Counted from the stretch's first letter, positions 35,195-44,341 are shown. The stretch: DNA of 64,000 nt from DASZHJ01 sp035517495 (GCA_035517495.1 DATIYT010000075.1:1-64000), one strand, 5' to 3'. The notes: generated from the letters alone by a model not told the origin. Program-made: numbers and translations.

Positions 35195-36733
35195 ATGGGA
35201 GAAATCGCATCGGGATTGCTGAGTGGCGAGCGACACTCGGAATGGGAAGCCGTCGAGCGCCGGATACTTCGCGCAAGCGGCGGTTTCGTAAGCCTTGGGA
35301 TCGGCGCCAATGACGCGGTGGCGCTGCTGCTGCGCAATGACCCCGTCTTCCTCGAAGCGAGCCACGCAGCGCTCCGCCTCGGCGCCTATGCCGTACCCAT
35401 CAACTGGCATTTCAGAGCGAATGAGATTGGCTACGTCTTGCGCGATTGCGCATCGCGCGTGCTGATCGTTCACGCCGATCTGCTCCCGGTGGTCGCCTCA
35501 GCGGTGCCGGCCGACGTGACGGTACTGCAGGTCGAAACCCCGGCGGAAATCCGGCGTGCGTTTGGTGTCTCCGATTCCACGGCTTGCGTGCCCGTCGGTG
35601 CGCTCGACTGGAACCGCTGGGTCGAGCAGCAGCAACCAACGACAGTGCCCGCGCTGCCGCTCGCCGAAAGCATGATCTATACCTCCGGAACGACCGGCGT
35701 TCCCAAGGGTGTGCGACGCATGCGGCCGACCGCGGCACAGGCCGTTTCCATGACGGCACTCCGTAACGCGATCTACGGGATGGAGCCGGGCATGCATTCG
35801 ATCGTGCCGGGGCCGCTTTATCACAGCGCGCCCAACTCGTTCGCGCTGCGCGCGGCGCGCCTCGGAGGGCTCCTGGTGCTGATGCCGCGCTTTGATGCCG
35901 AGGAATTTTTGGCGCTGGTCGAGCGGCATCGGATCAGCCACGCCTTCATGGTGCCGACGATGTTCGTGCGCCTCCTCAATCTTCCCAAGGGCGTGCGGCG
36001 CCGCTATGACGTATCGTCGCTGCGCTGCATCGTTCACGCGGCCGCTCCCTGCCCGATCGAGATCAAGCGGCGCATGATCGAGTGGTGGGGGCCAGTGCTG
36101 CTCGAATTCTACGGGGGCACCGAGAGCGGCCCGGTGAGCGTGTGCAGCAGTGATGAATGGCTGGAGCGCCCGGGCACCGTCGGCCGCGTCGTTGCCAACG
36201 CGGTGGTTAAAGCGATCGCGGAGGACGGGAGCGAGGCAGCGCCCGGGGCACCCGGCGAGCTTTTCATGCGGATCGCGGACTACCCCGACTTCACCTATCA
36301 GAACCGGCCGGAGGATCGTGCCGCGGTCGAGCGCCAAGGCCTCATTACCCTCGGCGACGTCGGATACTTCGACGCGGCAGGCTATCTCTATCTCTGCGAC
36401 CGCAAGCGCGACATGATCATCTCGGGCGGCGTCAACATTTATCCGGCCGAGATCGAAGCGGCGCTGCATCGTCTCCCCGGCATCGCGGACTGCGCGGTGT
36501 TCGGCATCCCCGATGCCGAATTCGGCGAGACGGTCATGGCGGTGCTGCAACTTGTCGAAGGTGCGGCGTTCAGCGCCGAGGATGTGCGCGAGCAGCTTCG
36601 CCCGCATCTCGCGGGCTATAAGATCCCGCGCCGCATCGAGGTTAGCGCCACGCTGCCGCGCGAGGATTCCGGCAAGATCATGAAACGCGCGCTGCGAGCG
36701 CCCCATTGGGAAGGCACGGGACGGAGGATTTAA
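35195..36733 (+). CDS. Acyl-CoA synthetase, AMP-binding family
   Basis: A 512-residue adenylate-forming ligase that activates a carboxylic acid with ATP and CoA. The P-loop is IYTSGTTGVPKGVRR, with the adenine-region FYGGTESG and the hinge/C-terminal LCDRKRDMIISGGVNIYPAE. The C-terminal Lys lies in DSGKIMKRAL, and the conserved Trp-rich N-terminal segment is PINWHFRANEIGY. Substrate class (fatty, aromatic or terpenoid acid) cannot be read. The ATG at 35195 gives a compact N-terminus; no strong ribosome site. Its gene runs towards the convergent thiolase operon, whose products could use its thioester. Confidence 0.92.
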   Translation: MGEIASGLLSGERHSEWEAVERRILRASGGFVSLGIGANDAVALLLRNDPVFLEASHAALRLGAYAVPINWHFRANEIGYVLRDCASRVLIVHADLLPVVASAVPADVTVLQVETPAEIRRAFGVSDSTACVPVGALDWNRWVEQQQPTTVPALPLAESMIYTSGTTGVPKGVRRMRPTAAQAVSMTALRNAIYGMEPGMHSIVPGPLYHSAPNSFALRAARLGGLLVLMPRFDAEEFLALVERHRISHAFMVPTMFVRLLNLPKGVRRRYDVSSLRCIVHAAAPCPIEIKRRMIEWWGPVLLEFYGGTESGPVSVCSSDEWLERPGTVGRVVANAVVKAIAEDGSEAAPGAPGELFMRIADYPDFTYQNRPEDRAAVERQGLITLGDVGYFDAAGYLYLCDRKRDMIISGGVNIYPAEIEAALHRLPGIADCAVFGIPDAEFGETVMAVLQLVEGAAFSAEDVREQLRPHLAGYKIPRRIEVSATLPREDSGKIMKRALRAPHWEGTGRRI

Positions 36734-36767
36734 TCGGAAGCTGACGGCTATCGGCTCTTGGGTACCC

Positions 36768-37967
36768 TCAACTGCGTCCCAAGATAGCAATGGAGCACAC
36801 GTTCTGATGCGGGAACCCACCCAGATTGTGGGTGAGACCGAGCGGCTGCGCGTCGTTGCGCTGCCGTGGTCCGGCGCGGCCCAAGAGCTGCAAATAAATC
36901 TCATAGATCATGCGCAGACCGGAGGCGCCGATCGGATGACCGAAGCATTTGAGGCCGCCGTCGATCTGGCAGGGGATGCCGCCATCGGCGTCGTAGAACC
37001 CGTCGAGTACGTCGTCGATCGCGTGACCGACCGGCGAGATGTGCAGATCCTCCATGGTGACAAGCTCGGTCACGGAGAAGCAGTCGTGCACCTCGATGAA
37101 GCCGAGTTCCGCGCGCGGGTCCTTGATACCGGCCTCCGCATAGGCGCGCTTGGCGGCGATGCGCGTGGTCGCGAAGTAGCTTCCGTCCCATGAGGCGTGC
37201 TGCGCCTCGGTGCCGTTGGAGACCGCGAGCTGCAAGGCCTTCACCGCCACCAAATCGCGCTTGCCGAGGCCGCGCGCAATCTCCGGCGTCGCCACGATCG
37301 CACAGGCGGCGCCATCGCTCACGCCGCAGCAATCATAGAGTCCGAGCGGTTCGGCGACGATCGGCGCCCCCAGCACGGTCTCGGCCGAGACCTCATTGCG
37401 CAGATGCGCCTTCGGGTTCTTGGCGCCATTGGCGTGGCTCTTGACCGAGATATGCGCCATGGCGCGCTTCAAATCCTCCTTGGCCTTGCCGTGTTTGGCG
37501 CGGTAGGCCGACGCGAGCTGCGCGAAGCTGCCGGGGGCCGAGAGATTGGCCCAATACATCGAATTGAGCACGCCGCGGCTCCGTTGCGGCAAGCCGCCAT
37601 AACCCGTGTCCTTGAGCTTCTCGACGCCGAGCGCCAACGCCACATCGCAAGCGCCCGATGCTACCGCATATACGGCACCGCGGAACGCTTCGGAGCCGCT
37701 GGCACAATAGTTTTCAACCCGAGTCACGGGAATGTAGGGGAGCCGCAGCGCCACCGCGAGCGGGATGCCCGACTTCCCCACATGCATCTCCTCGATCGCG
37801 GTCGCAAGCCATGCGGCCTCGATCCGGTTGCGCTCAATTCCGGCATCGCCGATCGCCTCCTGGAAAGCCTCGACGATGAGATCGTCCGCCTCACTGTCCC
37901 AGCGCTCGCCGAATTTGGAACAGCCCATGCCGAGGATCGCCACCTTGTCGCGGATGCCCGTTGCCAT
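36768..37967 (-). CDS. Thiolase (acetyl-CoA acetyltransferase/SCP-x type)
   Basis: A 399-residue thiolase of the lipid-transfer/SCP-x type. The nucleophile is C88 in RVENYCASGSEAFRGA. The C-terminal active-site loops are FIEVHDCFSVTELV and GGLKCFGHPIGASGLRM (His and Cys region). It would cleave a beta-ketoacyl-CoA with CoA, or condense two acyl-CoAs. Its ATG overlaps the stop of the upstream HMG-CoA-synthase-like/OB-fold gene (TGATG), so the two are translationally coupled. Thiolases of this type often act with DUF35/OB-fold partners, which fits the neighbour. Confidence 0.93.
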   Translation of the reverse strand: MATGIRDKVAILGMGCSKFGERWDSEADDLIVEAFQEAIGDAGIERNRIEAAWLATAIEEMHVGKSGIPLAVALRLPYIPVTRVENYCASGSEAFRGAVYAVASGACDVALALGVEKLKDTGYGGLPQRSRGVLNSMYWANLSAPGSFAQLASAYRAKHGKAKEDLKRAMAHISVKSHANGAKNPKAHLRNEVSAETVLGAPIVAEPLGLYDCCGVSDGAACAIVATPEIARGLGKRDLVAVKALQLAVSNGTEAQHASWDGSYFATTRIAAKRAYAEAGIKDPRAELGFIEVHDCFSVTELVTMEDLHISPVGHAIDDVLDGFYDADGGIPCQIDGGLKCFGHPIGASGLRMIYEIYLQLLGRAGPRQRNDAQPLGLTHNLGGFPHQNVCSIAILGRS

Positions 37968-39424
37968 CAGCCTTCTCCTCGATCTCCGGGTGTCGCTTTC
38001 CAGAAATAGCGCGTGAAACCGCGCGCATTATCGACTTCCTTGATGCGGAACACCATGCGCACGGGCATCCCGACCTCGACCGTCGCCGGATCGGCATCGG
38101 TGAAGTCCGCCATCATGCGCCCGCCTTCCTCGAACTGCACCATGCCGTAGACCTGAGGCGGGTCCGGCGAATAGGTCAGATTGTCGGAGGTGTAGGACAT
38201 GACCCGGCCCGAGAGATCGGCGAAAGGCTGATCCTCCTGCGTCCCGACCGCATTGCAATTGGGATTGACGCACATATTGGACTTCGGAAACTGCAGCGTG
38301 CCGCAGGCGGTGCAGCGCCCGCCGATCAGGCCCAGCAGCATCTTGCGCTTGCGGTAGAGCGTTGAAAGCGCGGTTTGCTTGTCGACCTCCGCGCGCAATC
38401 CACGCTCGATGGCCACGAGATCGTTGAAGGCGAGATAACGCTGATAGTTGGTCTCTTCCTTGCGGCGCTTGAGCGAGCCCGCAACGCCGCGCCGGGGCGC
38501 AAACTTTGCCAACAGTCCCGTCGCCTCGAAGAGCAAGGCATCCACGCCCTGTCCAAACCCCGCAATCAGAATGCGTTCGCCGGGCTTCGCCTGCTCGAGC
38601 GCGTGGATCAGGAGGAGCAGCGGGTGCGCAGCCCCTACCTCGCCGCACTTCGCTTGCAAATTGTCGCGGAGGCTCGCCTCGGGAATGCCCGCAATCTTAG
38701 CGATCGAAGCACTAACGCGCGGCATCGCCATGGGGAGGCAAAGATGCGCGATCGTCCGGGGATCGACGCCAGTCTTGGCGAACAGCGCCTTTAGCGCCTG
38801 TGGCACCAGCTTCAGGTAGCCCTCGTCGCGGATCCAGCGCTCCTCCCAGGCGTAATCGAAGTCGCTGCCATGAGCCCGATAATGATCGACGAAATCGACG
38901 GTCTCGGAATGCGAGCCGATGAGCCGCGCCACCGGCGCGCCGCCGCCGACCAGCAGCGCCGCGGCGCCGTCGCCATAGGTCATCTCCTGCGGGCTTGCGG
39001 CCTTGGCGCGGCGCTTCTCGGCCGCCAGCATCAGGTTAGCTCCGCCGCTGCCTGCAGCTTGCAAGGCCGTGATCAGGCCCGAGGTTCCCGCGCGCTGCGA
39101 TCCACCCATGTCCAGCGCCGAGAGATCACCCCCGAGATTGAGTGCCTCGGCGGCAATGCCGGCGTTCTGCCGATCATCGAAGGGAAACGAGGTCGAGGCG
39201 AGAAAGAGCCCTCGAACGGCGCCTCGATCGAAGCCGGAAAGACAATCTCGTGCCGCCTCGACCGCGAGCGTGACCGCATCCTCGTCCCAATTGGCGATGG
39301 CGCGCTCGCCGCTCGCCAGCCCGCGCAGGCCGGGATTGAGCCACTGATTGGCCTCGAGCACGGCCTTGCGCTGCAACCGCAGCCGCGGAATGTAGGCGCC
39401 GAAGGAGAGGATGCCGGTTTCCAT
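37967..39424 (-). CDS. HMG-CoA-synthase-like protein fused to a zinc-ribbon/OB-fold (DUF35) domain
   Basis: A 485-residue fusion. Residues 1-330 have the HMG-CoA synthase/KASIII fold (ILSFGAYIPRLRLQRKAV; MTYGDGAAALLVGGG). Residues about 350-480 form a DUF35 unit with a zinc ribbon (GRCTACGTLQFPKS, MCVNPNC) and an OB-fold (GRVMSYTSDNLTYSPDPP; VYGMVQFEEGGRM). In the position of the synthase nucleophile (Cys111 in S. aureus HMG-CoA synthase) this protein has Gln: DMGGSQRAGTSG, Q110. The upstream acid and downstream His positions also differ. A non-condensing, scaffold or decarboxylating role with the thiolase is therefore possible. The ATG at 39424 is chosen over an upstream one. Confidence 0.9.
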   Translation of the reverse strand: METGILSFGAYIPRLRLQRKAVLEANQWLNPGLRGLASGERAIANWDEDAVTLAVEAARDCLSGFDRGAVRGLFLASTSFPFDDRQNAGIAAEALNLGGDLSALDMGGSQRAGTSGLITALQAAGSGGANLMLAAEKRRAKAASPQEMTYGDGAAALLVGGGAPVARLIGSHSETVDFVDHYRAHGSDFDYAWEERWIRDEGYLKLVPQALKALFAKTGVDPRTIAHLCLPMAMPRVSASIAKIAGIPEASLRDNLQAKCGEVGAAHPLLLLIHALEQAKPGERILIAGFGQGVDALLFEATGLLAKFAPRRGVAGSLKRRKEETNYQRYLAFNDLVAIERGLRAEVDKQTALSTLYRKRKMLLGLIGGRCTACGTLQFPKSNMCVNPNCNAVGTQEDQPFADLSGRVMSYTSDNLTYSPDPPQVYGMVQFEEGGRMMADFTDADPATVEVGMPVRMVFRIKEVDNARGFTRYFWKATPGDRGEG

Positions 39425-39512
39425 GGCGTTCGATTGTGCCGTGGGACTGCGGGCGGTCAATCCCCTACCGTGCGGGCGTTACGGTCAGCAGCTAAACCAA
39501 AAGGAAATTGAA

Positions 39513-39646
39513 CTACAGGGGCACGGAGGCACGGAGAATGGACCTGTCACTGGCAGACCAGCAACGAAGCCAATCCGAATGCCGGCTCGCTTCGCTCCGC
39601 TCGCGATGACGAAACCGCAATCTCGGTGTCCTCCGTGCCTCTGTGG
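39513..39646. repeat. Inverted pair of short-unit arrays (CACGGAGG type)
   Basis: Left arm CTACAGGGGCACGGAGG (39513-39529) and the reverse complement of the right arm 39630-39646, CCACAGAGGCACGGAGG, match at 15 of 17. Further units (GGCACGGAG; GTGTCC) extend both arms with a period of about 8 bases. This sits in the 230-base gap between the Asp/Glu-racemase-like gene and the HMG-CoA-synthase-like gene; no gene is seen in that gap. Confidence 0.75.
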
Positions 39647-39654
39647 TCAGGCTT

Positions 39655-40383
39655 TTAGCTCAAGGACGCGAATAGTTGACCATAACCCTGCACGTGATGG
39701 CGCACGCCGGCCAATCGCAACGCGTGCCACATCACCGCCGAAGCGGCCGAGATCACGGGCTTGCCGAGGTCCTGCTCAAGCATTTCCAGGATCGAGACCG
39801 TGGGCATGCCGGTCCCGCTGAGAAAGACCGCTTGCGCAGCCGGCTTGTCGATGGTTCGACCGAGCCGGTAAGCGCGCTCCGGCGTCTCGTCGTAGATGTT
39901 GACGACATTCTCGAGGTTGCCGTGACTCACCACCTCAAAGCCGCACGCCTCCAGATGCGCCTTGCCCTTGAGCGTGATCTCCTTGCTATAGGGCGTGCCC
40001 AGGGCAACACGCTTGACGCCGAGCGTCGTGAGCGCCGCGTGCACGCTGCCGAAGGCGGTCGCAACGCGGACACCGTGCTGATCCTGCAGGCGTTGCAGCA
40101 GCGCCGCCTCGGCATCGCGGCCGAGCGTGTAGCTGGTCGCCGTGTGGGCAAGCATGATGACGTCGGGCTTCACCATCGCAAGCAGCCTCGTGCTTTCCCC
40201 GAGATGCTCAATTTGCTCGCGGTTGCGGTCCTCCTGACCCTGATGACCCCCGCCCGCTTCCGTCGTGACCATGCGCGCGAAATGCACGGAGACGCCTGGC
40301 GGCGCCAACTGGATCATCTCCGGCTCCACGGTCGGATTGGCAGGCGGGACCAGAAATCCGAGACGAGCGCGCCAACCTTTCAT
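39655..40383 (-). CDS. Asp/Glu-racemase-superfamily protein (maleate isomerase/arylmalonate decarboxylase-like) lacking the catalytic cysteines
   Basis: A 242-residue relative of maleate isomerase and arylmalonate decarboxylase. RARLGFLVPPANPTVEPEMI opens the fold, with DVIMLAHTATSYTLGRD and QAVFLSGTGMPTVSIL as the two catalytic-loop regions. In active relatives a Cys sits in one or both loops; here the first reads HTATS and the second SGTGM, and the only Cys is C147 in EACGFEVV. A different chemistry or a non-catalytic role is likely. GGAGGACGATC precedes the ATG at 40383. It follows the LigI-like gene on the same strand. Confidence 0.85.
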   Translation of the reverse strand: MKGWRARLGFLVPPANPTVEPEMIQLAPPGVSVHFARMVTTEAGGGHQGQEDRNREQIEHLGESTRLLAMVKPDVIMLAHTATSYTLGRDAEAALLQRLQDQHGVRVATAFGSVHAALTTLGVKRVALGTPYSKEITLKGKAHLEACGFEVVSHGNLENVVNIYDETPERAYRLGRTIDKPAAQAVFLSGTGMPTVSILEMLEQDLGKPVISAASAVMWHALRLAGVRHHVQGYGQLFASLS

Positions 40384-40426
40384 GATCGTCCTCCATTCCG
40401 ATGTCGGCTCAGCGTAAGCGGTGCTC

Positions 40427-41287
40427 CTATTCGTCGAACCCATAGAGTCGCGCCGGATTGTCCACGAGAACGCGACGCTGTGCCGATTCACCGGACGCAA
40501 ACGATGGGATCAAATCCACCAGTGCGGCTTCGTTGGGCTCGTGGTTGAGGTTCGGATGTGGGAAATCCGTGCCCCAGAGCACGCGTTCGGGCGAGACGTT
40601 CAACAGGGCGCGCGCGAAGGGTAGGGCCGCGTGATAGGGCGCTTTCGAAATGCGCTCCGCGCCCGAAACCTTGATCCAACAGGTCTCAATGCGCGCAAGA
40701 TGGAGGAGCGCCTGGAATGCCGGCTGCTCGACGCCTAGCGCCGAGTCCACGCGGCCCATGTGGTCGATCACGAAGGGAAGCGTCAGCCTGCGCATCATCT
40801 CGCCGAGCGGCACGATGTCGGGCGCGTCCAAATGCAGCACCACATGCCAGCCCAGCCCCTTGATGCGGTCGATCACGCGGCGGAATATTGCCGCATCGGG
40901 CGCGCCGCCCAGGTGACGCACGAAATTGAACCGGACCCCGCGCACACCGCCCTCGTGAAGTCGCCGGAAATCGGCATCGCTGAAGCTGTCATCAACGACT
41001 GCGACGCCACGGAGCCGGCTCGGGTCCATCGCGATCGCATCGAGCAGCGCAGCATTGTCGGTGCCGTGGCAGCTCGCCTGCACGATCACCGAGCGCTCGA
41101 TTCCGAGCGCGCGATGCAACGCGAACAACATCTCCTTGGGCGCGTCCTCGGGCGTGTAGCGCCGGTTCGGAGCGAATGGAAATTTCGCCTGCGGCCCGAA
41201 GACGTGGCAGTGCGCATCGCAGGCCGCCGGCGGCAAGCGAAATCGAGGCTTCAGGCGCTGCAGCTCCTCGACGTTGCGGACGCCCAT
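40427..41287 (-). CDS. LigI-like amidohydrolase (2-pyrone-4,6-dicarboxylate lactonase family)
   Basis: A 286-residue TIM-barrel amidohydrolase. The N-terminal metal/active-site motif is CDAHCHVFGP (H-x-H), followed by GIERSVIVQASCHGTDN, GVRGVRFNFV, VLHLDAPDIVPL, LPFVIDHMGRVD (His) and WGTDFPHPN (Asp). This pattern matches LigI, which opens the lactone 2-pyrone-4,6-dicarboxylate in lignin-derived aromatic breakdown, but relatives act on other lactones. Length is normal. Its ATG is 4 bases after the SDR stop, so they are co-transcribed. Confidence 0.88.
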   Translation of the reverse strand: MGVRNVEELQRLKPRFRLPPAACDAHCHVFGPQAKFPFAPNRRYTPEDAPKEMLFALHRALGIERSVIVQASCHGTDNAALLDAIAMDPSRLRGVAVVDDSFSDADFRRLHEGGVRGVRFNFVRHLGGAPDAAIFRRVIDRIKGLGWHVVLHLDAPDIVPLGEMMRRLTLPFVIDHMGRVDSALGVEQPAFQALLHLARIETCWIKVSGAERISKAPYHAALPFARALLNVSPERVLWGTDFPHPNLNHEPNEAALVDLIPSFASGESAQRRVLVDNPARLYGFDE

Positions 41288-41291
41288 CCCC

Positions 41292-42215
41292 TCACATCGG
41301 CTCCCAGGAGAACACGTCCGCCGAGCGGTCGAGCGGGTAGAATGAGGGCTTGAAGGCCGGCACCATCGTCTCGGCGAGCGCCTCCGGCGTCCAGCCGCCG
41401 TCGCGATGTGCCGAGCGGATTGGACGCGGCTGGCTGATCAAGAACACCTCGTTCCTGCGCACCGCGAAAATCTGTCCGGTCACGTCCTTGGCGAGGTCGC
41501 TCAGCAGGAACACGGCCACGGGTGCGATCTTATCTGCGGTCAGGGTGTTGCGGACCCGCTCGACTCGCGCCTGCTGTTCCGGCGTATCGGTCGGGATGGT
41601 GCCGATGAGCCGGCTCCAGGCGAAAGGCGAGATGCAGTTGGAGCGCACGTTGTAGCGCGCCATGTCGAGAGCGATCGATTTCGAGAGGCCGACGATCCCC
41701 AGCTTGGCGGCGGCGTAGTTTGCCTGACCGAAATTGCCGATGAGCCCCGAGGTCGAGGTGAAGTGGACAAAAGCGCCGCTCTGCTGTTCGCGGAAATGCA
41801 GCGCCGCCGCTTTCGCCACATAGAAGCTGCCGTTCAAATGCACCTGGATCACCGCTTCCCAATCGGTGACGCTCATGCGGTGGAAGATGCGATCGCGAAG
41901 GATACCGGCGTTGTTGACCACGCCATCGATGCGGCCAAAGGCGTCGAGCGCGGTCTTGACGATGGCCTCGCCCCCCTTGGCATCGCCGACGCTGTCGCCG
42001 TTGGCAACCGCATTGCCGCCGGAAGCGCGAATTTCGTTGACGACCTCCTGCGCCGGTCCCGCATCGCGGCCCTCCCCCTCAGCGCTGCCACCCAGATCGT
42101 TCACCACCACCTTGGCGCCGTGGCGCGCCGCCAGCAGCGCGATCTCGCGGCCGATGCCGCGGCCCGCGCCGGTCACCACGATCACCTTGCCGTCGAGGCA
42201 GCCCTTGCCCGCCAT
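41292..42215 (-). CDS. SDR-family hydroxyacyl-CoA dehydrogenase-like protein
   Basis: A 307-residue short-chain dehydrogenase with an extra C-terminal tail. The cofactor motif is VTGAGRGIGREIAL. NNAGILRDRIFHRMS follows, and the catalytic residues appear as Ser in HFTSTSGLIGNFG and Y-x3-K in NYAAAKLG. The body and tail (GQIFAVRRNEVFLISQPRPI, SADVFSW) resemble the hydroxyacyl-CoA dehydrogenase part of peroxisomal-type multifunctional enzyme 2. It probably oxidises a beta-hydroxyacyl-CoA. GGGAGGGTGCG precedes the ATG at 42215. It is the first gene of the minus-strand series and is divergent from the acyl-CoA dehydrogenase. Confidence 0.9.
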   Translation of the reverse strand: MAGKGCLDGKVIVVTGAGRGIGREIALLAARHGAKVVVNDLGGSAEGEGRDAGPAQEVVNEIRASGGNAVANGDSVGDAKGGEAIVKTALDAFGRIDGVVNNAGILRDRIFHRMSVTDWEAVIQVHLNGSFYVAKAAALHFREQQSGAFVHFTSTSGLIGNFGQANYAAAKLGIVGLSKSIALDMARYNVRSNCISPFAWSRLIGTIPTDTPEQQARVERVRNTLTADKIAPVAVFLLSDLAKDVTGQIFAVRRNEVFLISQPRPIRSAHRDGGWTPEALAETMVPAFKPSFYPLDRSADVFSWEPM

Positions 42216-42334
42216 CGCACCCTCCCTGGATTGATTGCAAGGGACTGTGGCACGCCGCTTTCGGGTGAGGCAAGCCTCCTTCCCCTCGGCGCCGAGATGC
42301 CGCAAACTCGTTTTGAGCCGCAGGAGGAGGGGGA

Positions 42335-43468
42335 ATGCCGCAGAGCCTCTACCGCGAAGAGCACGAGATTTTCCGCGCAACCGCGCGCAGCTTCATCGAG
42401 CGCGAGGTGGCGCCCTATCACGCGGAGTGGGAGCGCGACGGGCAAGTTTCTCGCGAGGTCTGGCACAAGGCGGGCGTTGCGGGGCTCCTTTGCACGGGCA
42501 TGCCCGCCGAGTACGGCGGGAGTGGCGCGGATTTCCTCTATTCCGCGATCTTCACGGAAGAGATGTCGCGGCGCGTGTTCAGCGGGCCGGGCTTCCGCCT
42601 CCATTCCGATATCGTCGCCCCCTATATCCTCCATTACGGCAGCGAGGCGCAGAAGCGGCGATGGCTTCCGGCGATGGCAAAGGGCGATGTGATCGGCGCC
42701 ATCGCCATGACCGAACCCGGCGCCGGCAGTGACCTCCAGGGTATCCGCAGCACCGCGATCCGCGAGGGCGAGCATTATCGCCTGAACGGTCAGAAGACCT
42801 TCATCACCAACGGCCAGCTCGCCGATCTCGTGATCGTGGCGGCGAAGACCGACCCGCGCGAGGGTGCGAAGGGCATCAGCCTGCTGCTGGTGGACGCAAA
42901 AAGCCGCGGCTTCTCGCGCGGCCGCAATCTCGAAAAGATCGGCATGAAGGCACAGGACACGTCCGAGCTGTTCTTCGACGACGTGATGGTGCCGGAAGAT
43001 CAGCTCTTGGGCGGCGAGGGTCGCGGCTTCGCTTGCCTGATGCAGCAATTGCCTCAGGAGCGGCTGCTGGTCGCAATCACCTCGGTCGCGGTCATGGAAG
43101 CGGCGTTTGAATGGACGCTCGCATACACGCGCGAGCGCAAGGCGTTCGGCCGCGCGATCGCGGAATTTCAGGTGAACCGCTTCAAGCTCGCGGAGATGAA
43201 GACCGAAATCAGGATCGCCCGCACCTTCCTCGACCATTGCCTTGCGCTCCATCTCGAACGCAAGCTCGATGCCGAGACCGCGGCGATGGCGAAATGGTGG
43301 CTCTCGGAGCTCGAAGGCCGCATCCTCGACCAGTGCCTGCAGATGCACGGCGGATATGGCTATATGTGGGAATTTCCGATCGCACGCGCCTATGCCGATG
43401 CGCGCGTGCATCGCATCTACGCCGGCAGCAACGAGATCATGAAGGAATTGATCGCGCGCAGCTTGTGA
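42335..43468 (+). CDS. Acyl-CoA dehydrogenase
   Basis: A 377-residue flavin-dependent acyl-CoA dehydrogenase (first step of beta-oxidation-like cycles). GAIAMTEPGAGSDLQGIRS is the FAD/substrate segment, then FITNGQLADLVIVAAKT, RGFACLMQQLPQERLLVAI and the C-terminal QMHGGYGYMWEFPIARAYAD. The late loop reads RIYAGSNEIMKEL, so the usual Glu of the MCAD-type YEGT loop is Ala here, and the base may sit elsewhere as in long-chain types. AGGAGGAGGGGGA precedes the ATG. It is the first of three plus-strand genes (MaoC, SDR) divergent from the lactonase operon. Confidence 0.93.
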   Translation: MPQSLYREEHEIFRATARSFIEREVAPYHAEWERDGQVSREVWHKAGVAGLLCTGMPAEYGGSGADFLYSAIFTEEMSRRVFSGPGFRLHSDIVAPYILHYGSEAQKRRWLPAMAKGDVIGAIAMTEPGAGSDLQGIRSTAIREGEHYRLNGQKTFITNGQLADLVIVAAKTDPREGAKGISLLLVDAKSRGFSRGRNLEKIGMKAQDTSELFFDDVMVPEDQLLGGEGRGFACLMQQLPQERLLVAITSVAVMEAAFEWTLAYTRERKAFGRAIAEFQVNRFKLAEMKTEIRIARTFLDHCLALHLERKLDAETAAMAKWWLSELEGRILDQCLQMHGGYGYMWEFPIARAYADARVHRIYAGSNEIMKELIARSL

Positions 43469-43476
43469 GGGAGAGC

Positions 43477-44331
43477 ATGGACTACGAGGCGCTCAAAGCC
43501 TGGAAATTCGAGGACGTGCGGCAGTCCTACACCAAGCGCGACACCATGTTGTACGCGCTGGGACTCGGAGTTGGAGCCGATCCCATGGAAAGGGATCAGC
43601 TCCGCTTCGTCTATGAGCGGGAACTGCTGGCTCTGCCCACCATGCCGGTGGTTCTGGGTGGGCCCGGCATGTGGGTCCGCGATCCCCGCATCAAGGCCGA
43701 CTGGAAGCGGGTGCTGCATGGCGAGCAGGGATTGACATTGTTCCGGCCACTGCCGGTCGATGGCACGGTGATCGGCCGCACGCGAATCACCGGGGTGGTC
43801 GATCGCGGCGCGGAGAAGGGCGCCTTCATCTTCACCGAGCGCGACGTGATCGAGGCCGCGAGCGGCCAGCGCGTGGCGCTGCTGCAATCAACCTCGGTGC
43901 TCCGCGGCGATGGCGGCTTCGGCGGCCCAACCGGCCCCGCGCCGGAACCGCATACGCTTCCGACAACGCCACCCGACCTCGCCGTCGATCTTCCGACGCT
44001 GCCGCAGGCGGCGCTGATCTATCGTCTCTCCGGCGACATGAATCCGCTGCACGCCGATCCCGAGATCGCCACCACCGCGGGCTTTCCGCGGCCGATCCTG
44101 CACGGTCTCTGCACCTTCGGCGTCTCGGGGCTCGCGCTGCTCAAGAGCTGTTGCGGCTACCGGCCCGAGAAATTCAAATCCATGCGCGCGCGGTTTTCAT
44201 CCCCGGTTTTCCCGGGCGAAACGATCCGCACCGAGATCTGGCGCGCTGGATCGACGATCTCATTCCGCGCCCGCGTCGTCGAGCGCGACGTCATCGTGCT
44301 CAATAACGGACGCGCCGAACTGAATCCATAA
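43477..44331 (+). CDS. MaoC-like enoyl-CoA hydratase with double-hotdog fold
   Basis: A 284-residue double-hotdog hydratase-2 type protein. An N-terminal degenerate hotdog (residues 1-150, LPVDGTVIGRTRITGVVDRG) is followed by a MaoC domain with the catalytic signature YRLSGDMNPLHADPEIATTA (Asp and His of the hydratase-2 motif) and GFPRPILHGLCTFGVSG. It would hydrate a trans-2-enoyl-CoA to the (R)-3-hydroxyacyl-CoA. Length matches the 280-290 residues typical of MaoC double-hotdog proteins. It starts 8 bases after the acyl-CoA dehydrogenase stop. Confidence 0.92.
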   Translation: MDYEALKAWKFEDVRQSYTKRDTMLYALGLGVGADPMERDQLRFVYERELLALPTMPVVLGGPGMWVRDPRIKADWKRVLHGEQGLTLFRPLPVDGTVIGRTRITGVVDRGAEKGAFIFTERDVIEAASGQRVALLQSTSVLRGDGGFGGPTGPAPEPHTLPTTPPDLAVDLPTLPQAALIYRLSGDMNPLHADPEIATTAGFPRPILHGLCTFGVSGLALLKSCCGYRPEKFKSMRARFSSPVFPGETIRTEIWRAGSTISFRARVVERDVIVLNNGRAELNP

Positions 44332-44341
44332 GGGGAACTCG

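Noticed and set aside
41406..42692. 428-codon plus-strand frame
   Set aside because: Crosses the SDR and acyl-CoA dehydrogenase genes on the wrong frame; no domains.
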